Below, one piece after another: positions 24,101 through 35,153 of a DNA stretch of 64,000 nucleotides. A program made the position numbers and the translations under genes. Under the pieces are notes generated by a model, which did no database searches, was not told the DNA's origin, and worked only from the letters and a program-made list of their open reading frames with translations. The number at the start of each line of letters is the position of its first letter. Positions within the stretch are counted from its first letter, which is position 1. The stretch is from Chlorokybus atmophyticus (Eukaryota > Streptophyta > Chlorokybophyceae > Chlorokybales > Chlorokybaceae). The DNA is taken from contig RHPI01002533.1 in assembly GCA_009103225.1 (NCBI GenBank), forward strand, positions 299,836 through 363,835. The letters run 5' to 3'.

Positions 24101-26060
24101 CTCACTTCCCACTTCTCTGACCTGCACACTGGCGTTGCTGGTTGTCATCATCAAGTAGGAAAAGCTGGCTGCCGTACTCCGAAACGCCGAGTCCCAGCCG
24201 CACAAAAACTTTGGCAAGGGTGTCGCGCACGCCACGTGAGGCGGGAAGCGTGAACACGAGGGTAGAGGCGAAAGCCACCGACGCGCCCGCAATGCAGGTC
24301 GCGAGGACCAGCCACCCCACATTCGTCCACAGCACGCGCGCGGGCCAGACATACTGAAAGGACATAACCGCCACGCCATACACCAGCCCGGTCAACAGGC
24401 CAGCCGCCTGCCCCTGCGGTGCGTCCAGGTGGCGCACCACCGCGATCAACGCGAGGCCGACGCACGTGAGGAAACACAGCCATGGCACGAAAGCGCCTGA
24501 AAGGCATTGGCAACGATGTCAGCAGTCAGCCAAACTAAAGAATACAGTTGGCGTGTATGGAGGGAAGGAGGTAGTATATTTTGTTGCTTGGTTTGTCAAG
24601 TGTGCTCGCATGCACGTGTGCGTGTGCATGCGCTCGTGATGCCGCACACGCATTCATATGCTTCTAAAGCGTGCAAGAACGCCACTGTGCAAGCACAGTT
24701 TGTCAAGCAATGCGCTTCCTGATGCTCTTGTCTGACCTGGCAGTACGCGTGCTAGGGACACGGTGGAACCGCCAAAAGGCGTAGCGAAGGCGGAGTAACC
24801 AATTGTAGATGAAGCGGCAAAAAGCTTGCCTGGACGACACACAGTACTGAGCAAGGTTGCACGCACACGCACGCGCACACACACACACGCTGCAACAGTC
24901 CAGCAGTGCAGTACTCCAACAAGCCCTGTCACCTCCCCAATATGGACTTGCTTGAGACCAAAGGATCATGGGCACGAGGTACAGAACCGGAGCCAGGAAG
25001 CTCAAAGGAAACCGCAGCGGATTTACCAGCACAAACAGCATTGCTACCAATCCTCCCGCCACCAGCTGCACGAGACACAAGCCCATCATTTATCCCTTAG
25101 TGCCACTTGTTGTCAGGTCAGCATGCGTGTGATTGAGTTGCTCAGCTTACAACACACATGCATGTGATTTGAGAACCTACATCATGTACCTGTGCCGAAA
25201 GTTTGACCTCAGTCGAATTGATGCAGCGTTGCAAAGGGGTGAGCCCTCGCCAGAGGCGACTATCCAGCGGCTTGGCCTTGAGCATCTGTGCGGCGGGCTT
25301 CTCAAGAAGAACGTGGTCGCTATCAGCACCGCCATAACCACCACCATTCGGTTTGATGGTAATCACATGGTGATCACCAGCCTCTTCCTTTCCACCCTGC
25401 TGCCGCTGTTCGTCAACCGAACATGGCACCTTGCCATCGCCTTCAACGGCTTCTTCTCCCTCAGTCAGATCCGCAGTGCTTTGTTCGTCCGTGTCAATGT
25501 CGACCCCCCATCCAAGTTTGTATGTTGGCAATAGCGAGTTAATGGTCTCCACACTGTGAGGAACAACACCCGCAGTCGCACCCCCCGCTACCTCAGTAGC
25601 AGGCGGGCTGGGTGCATCGCCACGCCCAAGCGCCTGCAGTTTGGTAAGACAATCACCAACGGTTGCAATGAAAGCAGCTACAGTACCAAGCGTGTTTCTG
25701 CTTACTGATCACAAATAGTAATGTCGAAATGAATGTGACTTAAGTCACAGTGCCAAGCATGCACAAACGTGGGGCGCCCACATGCATGTGTGCGTGCACG
25801 CGCGCACGATGGGTGCGCATATGCCTGCACCTGTGCGCAGTTGCATGTGCCTGCGAACGCATGTGCGCGTGTGTGCTGCCTGGATGCTGTGGGCTGGGAT
25901 GGCATACACGCAACTGCAACTTGCTGTAGACGTCTACCACCACACATGACTCATTCTCAGCAATTGAATTGCTGAGAAGACAAAGATTCCACCATGCCTG
26001 TAGCGCTTACTTGCTGCTGGGCGGCACCGTCGTGCTGCGTGTGCCCCATGGTTGGACCAT
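21122..26060 (-). CDS. FUSC-family (aromatic acid exporter-like) membrane protein
   Basis: Probable membrane transporter of the fusaric-acid-resistance / aromatic acid exporter superfamily. Exons: 26060-26011, 25700-25190, 25065-24933, 24829-24737, 24496-24122, 23928-23852, 23817-23608, 23549-23477, 23366-23281, 23202-23047, 22899-21665, 21512-21122. Phases agree throughout and give about 1129 residues. The N-terminal half has an acidic cytosolic-looking stretch, then hydrophobic segments (LVAGGLVAMLFVLVNPL, PWLCFLTCVGLALIAVV, GLLTGLVYGVAVMSFQYV, TNVGWLVLATCIAGASVAFA). The second half has the FUSC_2-like block KPLWAYFCVMLTIFPKVDT, SEPLVLGAILSVITF and VARPLAMVIGGVFAIVV, followed by a long helical soluble tail. 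Two introns start with GC (after 23608 and after 21665). Between 23852 and 23817 there is either a 34-nt intron or a one-base frameshift. Substrate unknown. Confidence 0.85.
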
Positions 26061-26597
26061 GTGCCTGGAAAGAGAGAGAGAGCGTCTGATGGCATGTTTG
26101 TCACATGGGCAACGCTTCGACCAGAAGCATGAGATTGCATGTTCATGCCACAACACCAATAAGCAACTTACATGTGGTACATGGTGTAAAGATGTGATTG
26201 TGACAGAACTAGCAAAGCACACATGCTCGTGCTTGCATGGTGTAGATTGTGAGCTGGCGTGTATGCTCTCTAAGATCTGCACACGAGGCGTCGTTCAAAC
26301 AAGCATAGCACTTGCCTCACCAGATCAAGCGATTACGTACGCTAAAGCGTGCAGCTTACGCGGCTCATACAACTTGACAGTTTTTCAAGCAACCAGTGGC
26401 CGCCGCCGAAGCTGCATGTGGAAAAACCCTACACAGGTGCCAGCTAGCACTGGCGCACGCTAATGCCTTTGACGTGACATGCTTCAGCAATCGCCCCCGC
26501 CTCACAAGTGCTTGAGGTCTTCCACACTGAGCATAACACAGCTGATCGCCAGCCTGCCACAGCCAGTGTTTTGCCTTCCTCGAAAACAACCAATACT

Positions 26598-26629
<32 letters not shown>

Positions 26630-26759
26630 GCTGTGCTAGTTACCACCTTACCACAAGCGTACAAAGCGTACAGAGGTTGGTGACTCTGGTTATGCCTCGC
26701 ATGCTGTCTGGGTCACAGTCGGCTGGAGGCCCTGGACACACGTCGGCTAACAGGGCGGC
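26061..26759. other. no supported gene; upstream of the FUSC gene
   Basis: Likely holds the promoter of the minus-strand transporter gene. A ccaccaccgccaccgccacc simple repeat lies at about 26600-26632. A gagagagaga run lies near 26070. Confidence 0.4.
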
Positions 26760-27150
26760 ACATCTAACCCACATCAGTCGGTGCGTTGCTTTAACTTATG
26801 TAGACTTGGAAAAAGCGTTCCCGTCTACGCCGTTTAGAGCGTTTCAAGACGCCGTCACGTGCTTCGGCCTGGGTGATGATTTCACGAGTATAATGATGGA
26901 CATGCAATCTAACTTTACCATTTCGCCTCGCACCTCGGCAAGGCGTGCGGATCCCGTGCCTAAGTTGGGAGGACACAAGAGGGCTATCCGGCAACTTGCC
27001 GGCGGCAAGCCCAAAGCTTTTCGCATGGCCTAGGCCTAGTTTTCTGCAATGACTGCGAGCGTCTGATTAGGGGTGGCTGTCCCACAGGGAACCACAAAAG
27101 AGAAATGCCAAGCTTTAGCGTACATGGATGATGTGCCGTATCTGCCCGGA
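26760..27150 (+). pseudogene. LINE-type reverse transcriptase fragment
   Basis: Reading from about 26780 gives ALTYVDLEKAFPSTPFRAF, the conserved RT block with the first catalytic Asp in non-LTR elements (usual form Y.D..KAFD). After stops and a frame change, ALAYMDDVPYL at about 27116-27148 matches the YADD/YMDD catalytic box. The distance between the two is shorter than in an intact RT, so an internal deletion is likely. Confidence 0.55.
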
Positions 27151-27228
27151 TAGAAGCCCCCCCCCTTTTCACCGAAGCCCCCACCTCTTCTTATAAAGGG
27201 GCCTTGTATTGGGGGGGGGGGCTTCTAT
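27150..27228. repeat. C/G-rich inverted repeat
   Basis: atagaagccccc at the left pairs with gggggcttctat at the right, with about 50 bases between including a TATAAA. It could be a tiny hairpin element or slippage at homopolymers. Confidence 0.6.
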
Positions 27229-28136
27229 TGGAAAGGGGGGCGCGAGTTACGCTGTCAGTTGGCTGAGTCGCGCGCATCAAGTTATCCGATACTTGACCAC
27301 TTGACGCGCATGAATTGCGCTGGCCTGCGCGAGTCAAGTGGTGGATTAATCACACCTATAACACACTGCCTTAACCCGTCATGTGCAAGGGTTGTAATTC
27401 AACGTGCCAGCCGCTGGTTATCCCGTGGGGAGCCATAGCCCTGTCGAACCCGCGCCGAATTACATGAATACTTGGGCTATTATGTAAGTGAGACGGCAGT
27501 GCCTTAAACTCGCGGCTGTCGGTGATTGAGGCTGTCGCATCTGTAAATTCGGATTTTTTGCCAAAATTGCATTTGTGGCTCAACTGGTGCCCTTTGACAA
27601 GGAGCAGCAGCTGCGCCGAGTGAAGGCCGTACTATTAGATGGTTGCGGACGGCGGCGCGTCTGATCCGTCACTCCATTGATCATGTGGTACTGAGGGCGG
27701 CGGGCCTCCATTCCATGGAGGACAAGCGCGCCATTTTGCCGAGTGACCCGCCGCGCCCTTGTCAATAGCTGCCTATAATCGGCGGACGTGTGCTGCCGCT
27801 GCTCCACAAGCGCGGCCTACGTGGCGCTGCGAGGACACCTGCAGGGTGAAGATCCTTTTACTCCGGCCGGTTGGAGCCTATCTTGGTCAACCGCCCGCCG
27901 CTCAAACACTGCAATCGGGACTTACGAAAAGTGGACCGCTCCACCCGTTGCGTTGCGTTGACGTGCAAACTACCGGTTATTGCAGGCTGCAATGACCGGC
28001 AATACTTTGTACAACGCATCTGCGTTCAATACAGCATGTTCATTCCTTCTCAAGGCATCGGTGGCATTGCAACAGCGACACACGGTGTGTCGCTGTCGCG
28101 TGGCGGTGTGTCACACACCACCACGCGTCTGATGAC
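27229..28136. other. no supported gene
   Basis: GC-rich unique-looking sequence with short inverted words (for example ccacttgacgcgc near 27297 against gcgagtcaagtgg near 27328). Open frames show no recognised domain. The sequence ends at the TAA target site of the Harbinger element. Confidence 0.4.
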
Positions 28137-28139
28137 TAA

Positions 28140-28161
28140 GAGGGTCTTTACATCTAAGGTT
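28140..28161 (+). repeat. Harbinger left TIR
   Basis: 22 bp, starts GAGGGTCTTTACA. Preceded by TAA target duplication at 28137-28139. Confidence 0.92.
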
Positions 28162-28638
28162 AAAGGTGCGAAGGTTAACAGCGCCTAACCTTGCCACGTT
28201 AGCACAGGTTAAGCAATCGTCCCCCTTAATCTTACTGCCGGGTTCAGACTATGTTTTTGGCAGTTAGATTAACAAAAGTTTGCGTCGTTTCCCGCGATAC
28301 TGGTGTAGGGTTTGCTCACACTGGAGGCGGCCGAGGCGGCCTGGAAGACGGCGTGGTGGGTGGCGGCGGCGGCGGCGGCGGCGGGGGGTAGCATGTGGGT
28401 GGGAGCGGTTGCTTGCAAGTCGGCGACGGCAGGTAGGCATGCGTACGTGTCCATGTGTGTGCGTGAGCGCAGGGGTCATTATGTGTGCAGATTCAGAGTC
28501 AGCGTGCGTGCGTGTATGTGTCAGTGTGTGTTGGTCACATGTGTGCAGAGACGGACTCCGTTCATGTGTTGTGCATGTGTGTGCCGAGTGAGTGCGTGTG
28601 TGTGAGCGTAAAGGCTGTGTGTGGGGAGGGGGGGGGGG

Positions 28639-29079
28639 NNNNNNNNNNNNNNNNNNNNNNNNNNNNNNNNNNNNNNNNNNNNNNNNNNNNNNNNNNNNNN
28701 NNNNNNNNNNNNNNNNNNNNNNNNNNNNNNNNNNNNNNNNNNNNNNNNNNNNNNNNNNNNNNNNNNNNNNNNNNNNNNNNNNNNNNNNNNNNNNNNNNNN
28801 NNNNNNNNNNNNNNNNNNNNNNNNNNNNNNNNNNNNNNNNNNNNNNNNNNNNNNNNNNNNNNNNNNNNNNNNNNNNNNNNNNNNNNNNNNNNNNNNNNNN
28901 NNNNNNNNNNNNNNNNNNNNNNNNNNNNNNNNNNNNNNNNNNNNNNNNNNNNNNNNNNNNNNNNNNNNNNNNNNNNNNNNNNNNNNNNNNNNNNNNNNNN
29001 NNNNNNNNNNNNNNNNNNNNNNNNNNNNNNNNNNNNNNNNNNNNNNNNNNNNNNNNNNNNNNNNNNNNNNNNNNNNNNN
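28639..29079. other. assembly gap (N)
   Basis: 441 undetermined bases after a poly-G run, inside the Harbinger element. The 5' end of the transposase gene may be hidden here. Any protein read through the gap is meaningless. Confidence 1.
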
Positions 29080-30158
29080 GGGCGTTGATCGCCACAATCA
29101 GGCAGGCGTTGACCAGTCACCAAGCTCGGCGTCAGCGTTTGCTATCCTTGCCAGCAGATGGAGAGGACATGCACTCCACAAGCACTGCATGGGCGGCTGT
29201 TGCTACGATGCGAGAGCATGTCAGCATTTGGTATTGCTTTCCGCGGACACAAGCGTGGTTTGATAGAGTCGTGTCTGTACATTGGCCTGATGCTATGTGG
29301 AAGACTCACTTTCGTTTGAGTGCAGCTTCATTCAATGCATTGTGCCAGGCCTTATCTAACACTGAGTTATTTAAAATCGATACACGCTTTAGAGAAGCGA
29401 TACCATTGCATAAGCGGGTTGCCATAGGGTTGCATAGGCTTGGACATGGTACCCCTTATCATGTGTTAGGTGAGTTGATGGGTGTAAGCACTGCTAGTGC
29501 TTGCCAAATTTGTGAGCAGTTTGTGCGAGTTGTCAGTGCAGAACTGCGTGTCTTAATAGCATGGCCGGAGGGTGCGCGCTTGAGGCAAGTAATGGCGCGT
29601 TGGGAGGGTAAAGGATTCCCAGGCTGCGTAGGCGCTATAGATGGCAGTCACATTATGATCAAGAAGCCGACTACTCCACACGCTGCTGATTACTTCAACC
29701 GCAAAGGCAGCTACTCCATCATCCTTCAAGTAAGCGTGTACCTATCTATGCAACCTATGCAAGTATGACCCATGCATTGTGTTGCCACAAGTTGTGTCGT
29801 ACATAAAACTGCATGCGTGCTGCAGGCCGTGGTCGATTACGACCTGCATTTCACCCATATCGACATCGGCTGGCCCGGCAGTGTGCATGATGCAAGGGTG
29901 TTCAGCAGTTCCGGGTTGTATCGATCCATTTACCAAGACAAGACCATCATGCAAGAGCCCATCCTGACACTTGACTCTGGTGATCGTGTGACCCCTTACA
30001 TTCTCGGTGATGCTACATACCCGTTAACTCAACACCTGATCGTGCCCTACCCAGGACAGCGTGATGCTTTACCTGAGTGGCAGAGTGTTTTCAACTTCCG
30101 CCACTCGTCCGCACGCATGGCTGTTGAACGAGCGTTCGGGGTGCTCGGCACAACGTAA
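29080..30158 (+). CDS. PIF/Harbinger DDE transposase (DDE_4 type), 5' partial
   Basis: Encodes the nuclease that cuts and moves the element. Exon A runs from the gap edge to 29729 (donor gtaagc). Exon B runs from 29826 (after tgcag) to a stop at 30158. N-terminal helical part includes WKTHFRLSAASFNALCQAL and VAIGLHRLGHGT. The DDE domain shows CVGAIDGSHIMI (first Asp), WPGSVHDARVF (second Asp) and AVERAFGVL (Glu). The sequence stops soon after the Glu, earlier than usual, where a 31 bp tandem duplication (30132-30193) containing a gtaagc donor occurs. A further exon may be spliced on, or the C-terminus may be damaged. The start lies in or before the gap. Confidence 0.88.
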
Positions 30159-31953
30159 GCATGCGTTCGGGGTGCTTGGCACAACGTAAGCATGCTATTG
30201 CCAAGTGTGAGGCAGTCTTCCTTGACAACATGAACATACCTTGGCAAGTCTTTGATGGCTCCTCCTCACCTCCCCCGGCGGTGAAAGAGGTGGGTGGCTC
30301 TGCAGCTGCGGTGCTGCCCAACGCGTCCTCCATCAACTCGTAGACACGGATGTTGTTGCCCAGCAAGTTGTTGGGCACTTCCCACTCCTTCTTGTGATCT
30401 ACCTCAAGGCTGAAGTAGTCGGGTGCGCCTGACCGCCTAGCAAAGCGACGGATCTCATAGTATTGCGATCTCATGTTGCTCCACCTGTAGCCCATGCACA
30501 TGTTAGCAAGGCGAACTACCCACCCACATACACGAACCCTGGCATACATACGTTCACATGCACACAACAACCAGCAAGTGGCTGACCTATCATCGCACTG
30601 AGCGGGTGTGCGCTCGAACACCCCATTGGCTGCCTCGGCAAGCTTAGATGCAGCTGCTGCAATCTCCTTCCACTTCAAGGTCTTGTTCTTACTTGCTTGG
30701 TAAACGCCGGTGGCCCACTTCTCGTGGGACTCCTTGTGTGCAGCAATCAACCAAATGCTTTCCGCTGCACTCCACGTTCCTGCACGATTTTTGCCTGCAC
30801 AGTACACGCCGGGCAGTCATGCAAGCACCTACTCTCATTCTACACACCTGCACGTGCGCAGCCTCTAGCCATGCACTTGTACAAACTTCAACACTGACTG
30901 TGCACGTGCACGCAGGTGCTGTGAGTGTGCACACACATGCACGCTAGCAGATTCTGACTGTGCACACACACGCACAACTATTGTATCACCATGCACACAC
31001 ATGCAAGCACCTATCAATCTACACACCTGCACGCGCACAGCCTCTAGCCATGCACATGTACAAACTTCAACACTGATTGTGCACGTGCATGCAGGTGCTG
31101 TGAGTGTGCACACACATGCATGCTAACAGATTCTGACTGTGCACACACATGCACAGTTATTGTATCACCATGCACGCACATGCACGAATTGCTTGACTCT
31201 ACACACACATACATCACAGCACACAAACACATTCGCACTGCGCACACGTGCACATTCTAGCACATGCATGCAGCACGCAAGCTCATCCAGACTGTGCACA
31301 CACGTGTACCTGCTGCTGCAGGCGTGGCCTTCTTCTTCTTCGAAGGGGCACTTCGCGCAACATGCTCAGACGTTGGGCAATGCACCGGCGCAGTTTCGGA
31401 GTGCGCGGGGGGCTCTTGAGCCGGAATGGGCTCAGTCGGCACGGTGCTGGGCGGCGAGTCGGGGCGTGCGTCTGGCCAAGACATTGCGGGTGCTGGGATG
31501 GGCATCTGCAGATCGGAATCACGCCACTGAGTGATGCATGAATTGAATGCACGCACGCACGCATGCAAGCTCACTCGCACACACACACACGCACTCACAT
31601 ACAATTACACTCTCACACTCACGCACGCACGCACTATACTGCACTGCACATACACGCACGCACTCACATACGCAATCACACTCTTACACACACGCACAAA
31701 CACACACACACATACGCATGAACACACACGCACGCACGCATGCACGCACGTGCAATCACACCTGCACCAGATGAGGTCCTGTGGCTGGGTTGGGAGGGAT
31801 GTGCTGCAGTAGCTCATGCGCTCGCTGCGCCCAATAGCCATCAAGGGTTACATCCGGTGATGTGGACGCAGCATAGTGCAGTCTACCTGGTGCAGCAGTG
31901 GGTTGACTAGCTTGCATTGCATGCCACAGATGCTGCATGTGCTGAGCGTCCAT
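30091..31953 (-). CDS. Harbinger MYB/SANT-like accessory protein
   Basis: Second Harbinger gene, whose product in other elements helps the transposase enter the nucleus and bind DNA. Four exons fit in phase: 31953-31762, 31526-31310, 30794-30587 and 30484-30091, giving 336 residues. Exons 1 and 2 are Pro/Ala/Ser-rich with a Lys cluster (PSKKKKATP). Exon 3 begins the trihelix/SANT domain (GTWSAAESIWLIAAHKES, then KWKEIAAAASKLAE and RTPAQCDDRW over the splice). Exon 4 continues RSQYYEIRRFARRSG. The stop at 30091 lies inside the transposase 3' exon on the other strand, so the two genes overlap tail to tail by about 68 bases. Confidence 0.85.
30132..30193 (+). repeat. 31 bp tandem duplication
   Basis: gcgttcggggtgctcggcac... 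occurs at 30132-30162 and again at 30163-30193 with one difference. It duplicates the codons around the catalytic Glu region end and the putative donor site. Confidence 0.95.
30819..31183. repeat. 182 bp tandem duplication in the MYB gene intron
   Basis: Both copies (from 30819 and from 31001) start atgcaagcacctat or similar and share cagcctctagccatgcac and aacttcaacactga. The copies are slightly diverged and rich in gtgcacac words. Confidence 0.9.
31550..31760. repeat. CA/CGCA-rich simple sequence
   Basis: Runs of acgcacgc and cacacaca in the intron between exons 1 and 2 of the MYB gene. Long His/Thr-rich open frames here are artefacts. Confidence 0.9.
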
Positions 31954-32331
31954 AGCAAGCAACACAACAAACCACCTCACAATGCCACCGCCTCCGCCTA
32001 CCCTGCGAACTCCGCCGTCGCAGTCTTAAAAAAACCCCAGCGCCGGCATGTTTGAAATACACGACAAAAGGCGCGAGTATCAGCTCAGGCTTTGTCGTCC
32101 ACTCAGACGCGACCGCAACTGCCGCGGCCCCCCTTAACATTTCCTAAAGCCGCTCGGGAGGTGGTTTAGGAAAAGTTGATAATGCACTGCAATGCATTGC
32201 AGACAATTAGCCACGCTGGCATCGAGGTTAAGCAGCTCAATACTAACCGGCGGCCTAATCGACTAGTGTAACTGGTGCCTCCATTAGGTTAGAACGAAAA
32301 GCGCCGCCACGTCTGATAACCGCGAGGCTCG

Positions 32332-32353
32332 AACCTTAGGTGTAAAGACCCTC
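32332..32353 (-). repeat. Harbinger right TIR
   Basis: Inverted copy of 28140-28161 with one mismatch, followed by TAA at 32354-32356. Confidence 0.92.
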
Positions 32354-32371
32354 TAATACAGTATCTTGATG

Positions 32372-32535
32372 TAGTGTTGGGCTAACCCATTACCCGTTAC
32401 CCGTCTAACCGGCAGGTTTGTACCCGCGCTTACCCCGAGGGCGACGGGGTGTCATAGAACTTGTGCGGGTCAAGGCGGGTTAACACAGCAGGTAATGCGG
32501 GTAAATGCGGGTGAAGACGGGTAATGCATGTGAAC
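32372..32535. repeat. TACCCG/CGGGTA-rich inverted sequence, possible hAT end
   Basis: tagtgttgggctaacccatt followed by taccc units faces cgggtaa units about 80 bases on. The opening tagtgttgggc resembles ends of hAT elements. No transposase or clear second end was found. Confidence 0.3.
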
Positions 32536-34106
32536 TGTGACAGTAACATGAGCAAATGTAGATACATGTGTTAAACCCTATCTGATAATTACCATGACAC
32601 GTATGCTTGCTTAGTACAAATGCAGGTTCACATGAGTTTACAAGCGTGTTACACGGGTAAGCACCATGATAATAGTTTTAACTGCAATGCATGCAGCGAT
32701 AGTTGTTTGTTTTTACAGGGCATTTTATGTCACGCCCACAAGGCAGGCAAAAGTCATTCTCTGTCCCTTACTTATGTGGTAAGTAAGATGAGACCAAGTG
32801 GGGACCAACACTACGCAAGCGTGTGTAGTGCTTGTGGGTGTGCTCTCATGTAGGTCTGCTCTTGAACCTGTGCGGCCTTGAGCATGATGAACTACACAAG
32901 GCATGATGGCAAGCACAGGGCTGATCATAGCCGATGAGACATCATGTGATGTACAGAGACATATGTGTGCATATGTCCGCATGTGTATGCATGTGTTTGC
33001 ATATGTGTGCACATGTACGCATATGCGTGCATATGCGTGCATGAGAGGTATGTACTAGATGTATGCATGTATATGCATGCATGCGCATATGTGTGCATAT
33101 GCGCGCATATGTATGCATAAGGATGCATAGGTATGCATGAGTATGATGTCCTAGGCTGATGTGACCAGCCAAGGACGTTCACAACGTCCAAGGATGATGT
33201 GTGTGATGTTTTAGGCTGATTTGACCAGCCTAGGGACGTTTACAATGTCCGAGGCTGATGTGTGATCAGTCTTGGGCGTTGAAAGAGGTCCAAGGGCTGA
33301 TGTGGCAGCCCTAGACATGAGTGGTGGTCAACGCAGCCATGACAAGGCATGTAGCCTTGGACTTGGATGTTCTAGGTCGGAGAGCAGCAAAGAGAGGGTA
33401 TATGAACGGCCTCAACATGTGTTGAGGCAGCTCAGCATGTGCATACTCGACTCTTGTGTGTGGGGTGCCTAGTTTAGTTGTTCAAGGGGCTCTCCCTCTC
33501 ATCCCATGTGGGGTGTGATGTCCGTGGCAGCTTTGCACATGTGTGTGAGGTGTGTGAGTGTGTGGGAGCTGAGTAGAGAGGTTGGTGTCACCCTCTCCTT
33601 CCTTGGTGCTGTGACTTCCTCTGCAAGGTACTGCACCAGTGACGCTGGTAGGGCTTCCAGTAGTAAGTCCTTGTGCTTGTGCATAAGTTCGCCAAGCCGC
33701 CCAGCAAGTAAGTGAGTGGTATCGTTACACTAGGTTGTTGCTTACTAATCCGACAGGCTTGTCCGCGCAGGCTCGAAACCTAGCGACGAAGTCGCAAATG
33801 CGTTGCAAACCATGCGTTGCGACTTTTCGGGTTGTTGCAAACTGCGGCCTAACATTTTTGGTTGGATTGCGCATTAAGATTGATCCCCTTTATACATGAT
33901 TTAACCAATAAATAGTACACGATGTGGCAAGTATTAAGTTCAAGAAAAGACAGATATTAAACTTAATACATACAAATTACCAAACCTTAACAGCAGCTAG
34001 ATACTAAACTAAGTATTAGCTGCAGCAAGAAAGAAAGAAATGCAAAAGTCGATACGCTGCTAACATATGCATCCCTAATTAAGTTATAGCTGGATCTCCA
34101 ATTAAG
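32536..34106. other. no supported gene; simple and short tandem repeats
   Basis: Contains a catatgtgtgc-type degenerate microsatellite at about 32960-33135. About two and a half copies of a 45-50 bp repeat follow at about 33150-33290, each with ggacgttcacaacgtcc-like dyads. Open frames elsewhere show no recognised domain. Confidence 0.5.
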
Positions 34107-34590
34107 TTGAGGGCAAGGCCGAATTGTTGGGGGGCCATTTCTACCGGTGAAGTACCCGCTGCAAACATCGAGTACTGGCATGGTGCAAAAAAGCGGCATC
34201 ACTGCATCTTCTTGAACCCTCGCCACAAAATCAAGCTGCCTATGTCGTGCGCATTCTGCCACCACATCCCAGATGTCGATATGGAGCATCACAACGCATG
34301 CGATCACGTGACATTTAAATGCTCAGGGTGCCACAAAGCCAACCATTAAATGGTACAGCAAGCTTTTTGCGACCCTCGCAACATAGCACTGCTGATCCAC
34401 GCCGACGGCTTCAGCTCAACAAACACTGTGAAGCACAGTTGCACCGTTGTCAGTGCCTCTGTGCTCAATGGCGGGAAGCGCATTTTTTCACAAGAGTCTT
34501 CGGTCATGCCTTCGCTTTTGTTCCCACTCATCAGCTTCCAAACGGTGTGGACAGTCTGGAGCCTTCTTGAAACTACTGGTGCGTGACCTG
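34107..34590 (+). pseudogene. possible CACTA/Tnp2-like transposase fragment
   Basis: One frame reads YWHGAKKRHHCIFLNPRH followed by a cysteine/histidine cluster (CAFCHHIPDVD, then CDHVTFKCSGCHK). The adjoining frame reads CDPRNIALLIHADGFSSTN and VSASVLNGGKR, which recalls the ADGF block of plant Tnp2 transposases. The call is tentative. The gypsy element inserts about 200 bases downstream. Confidence 0.3.
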
Positions 34591-34805
34591 GAGAACCTCT
34601 ACTGAACGGCTTCGCTGTTCGTTACGGCCTCAATTCCAATCATGTCGAAAGCTGCGTGCTTGATCGACGATCAGGTAATGACAAATTATATCACCTATAT
34701 TACCCAAAGTCTCATAGGCACAGTTCAAAGTCTACGACTTGCAATCCATGGCTGTGATCTAGAGACTCATATACATTGGATGGTGCCCACAACTTACAAC
34801 ATATC

Positions 34806-35139
34806 TGTAAAGGGACTTTTCCCTTATTTAAGGTTTTCCTTGACATCATTTTATATGATCTTTAATAGTCAATTATATGCCAAGCTCCACTGGTTTCTCG
34901 CTCTAAGCTTATTAAAACCCTTATATTAGTCTAATTCAAGTTATGAGTCCAGCGGATGATATTCGCGACTCTTACCCTAATTGTTTGATATCAACCAAAC
35001 TGGTCCAAGATATGGCTGATGTTGAGTGGTTTGGATGGGGTTCTTTACCACAACAGTTACAGCGGCGGCGTGGGTAGGGTCGTTTGTGTGGGTGTTGGGG
35101 TAGAGGATTTAAAGGGGAGTTTGGCATTTCCCCTTTACA
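34806..35139 (+). repeat. gypsy-2 5' LTR
   Basis: 334 bp, TG...CA. Shares long blocks with the 3' LTR such as tttggcatttcccctttaca and gatatcaac. Confidence 0.9.
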
Positions 35140-35141
35140 TT

Positions 35142-35153
35142 TGGTATCGGAGC
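35142..35153 (+). promoter_or_regulatory. gypsy-2 primer binding site
   Basis: TGGTATCGGAGC two bases after the LTR, the same initiator tRNA-Met variant as at 10655. Confidence 0.85.

Larger units (their letters stand above)
28140..32353. mobile_element. PIF/Harbinger DNA transposon, apparently complete
   Basis: The left end GAGGGTCTTTACATCTAAGG (28140 on) and the reverse complement of the right end (32353 back) agree in 21 of 22 bases. Both ends are flanked by TAA (28137-28139 and 32354-32356), the 3 bp T-A-rich target duplication typical of PIF/Harbinger. Inside are a DDE transposase (+) and a MYB/SANT-like protein (-), the usual two-gene content. A 441-base assembly gap lies inside. The matching TIRs suggest a fairly recent insertion, although the transposase C-terminus carries a 31 bp duplication. 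Confidence 0.93.

Noticed and set aside
28485-29768. 427-codon open frame and its ant-sense partners across the gap
   Set aside because: Most of these are undetermined bases. Only the part from 29080 is supported by transposase homology.
30785-31260. Repeated gtgcacac blocks that looked like a CRISPR or satellite array
   Set aside because: Only two long copies of 182 bp without regular spacers, and they lie inside an intron of a eukaryotic transposon gene.
31531-31812. His/Thr-rich open frames
   Set aside because: They are translations of CA/CGCA simple sequence in an intron of the Harbinger MYB gene.
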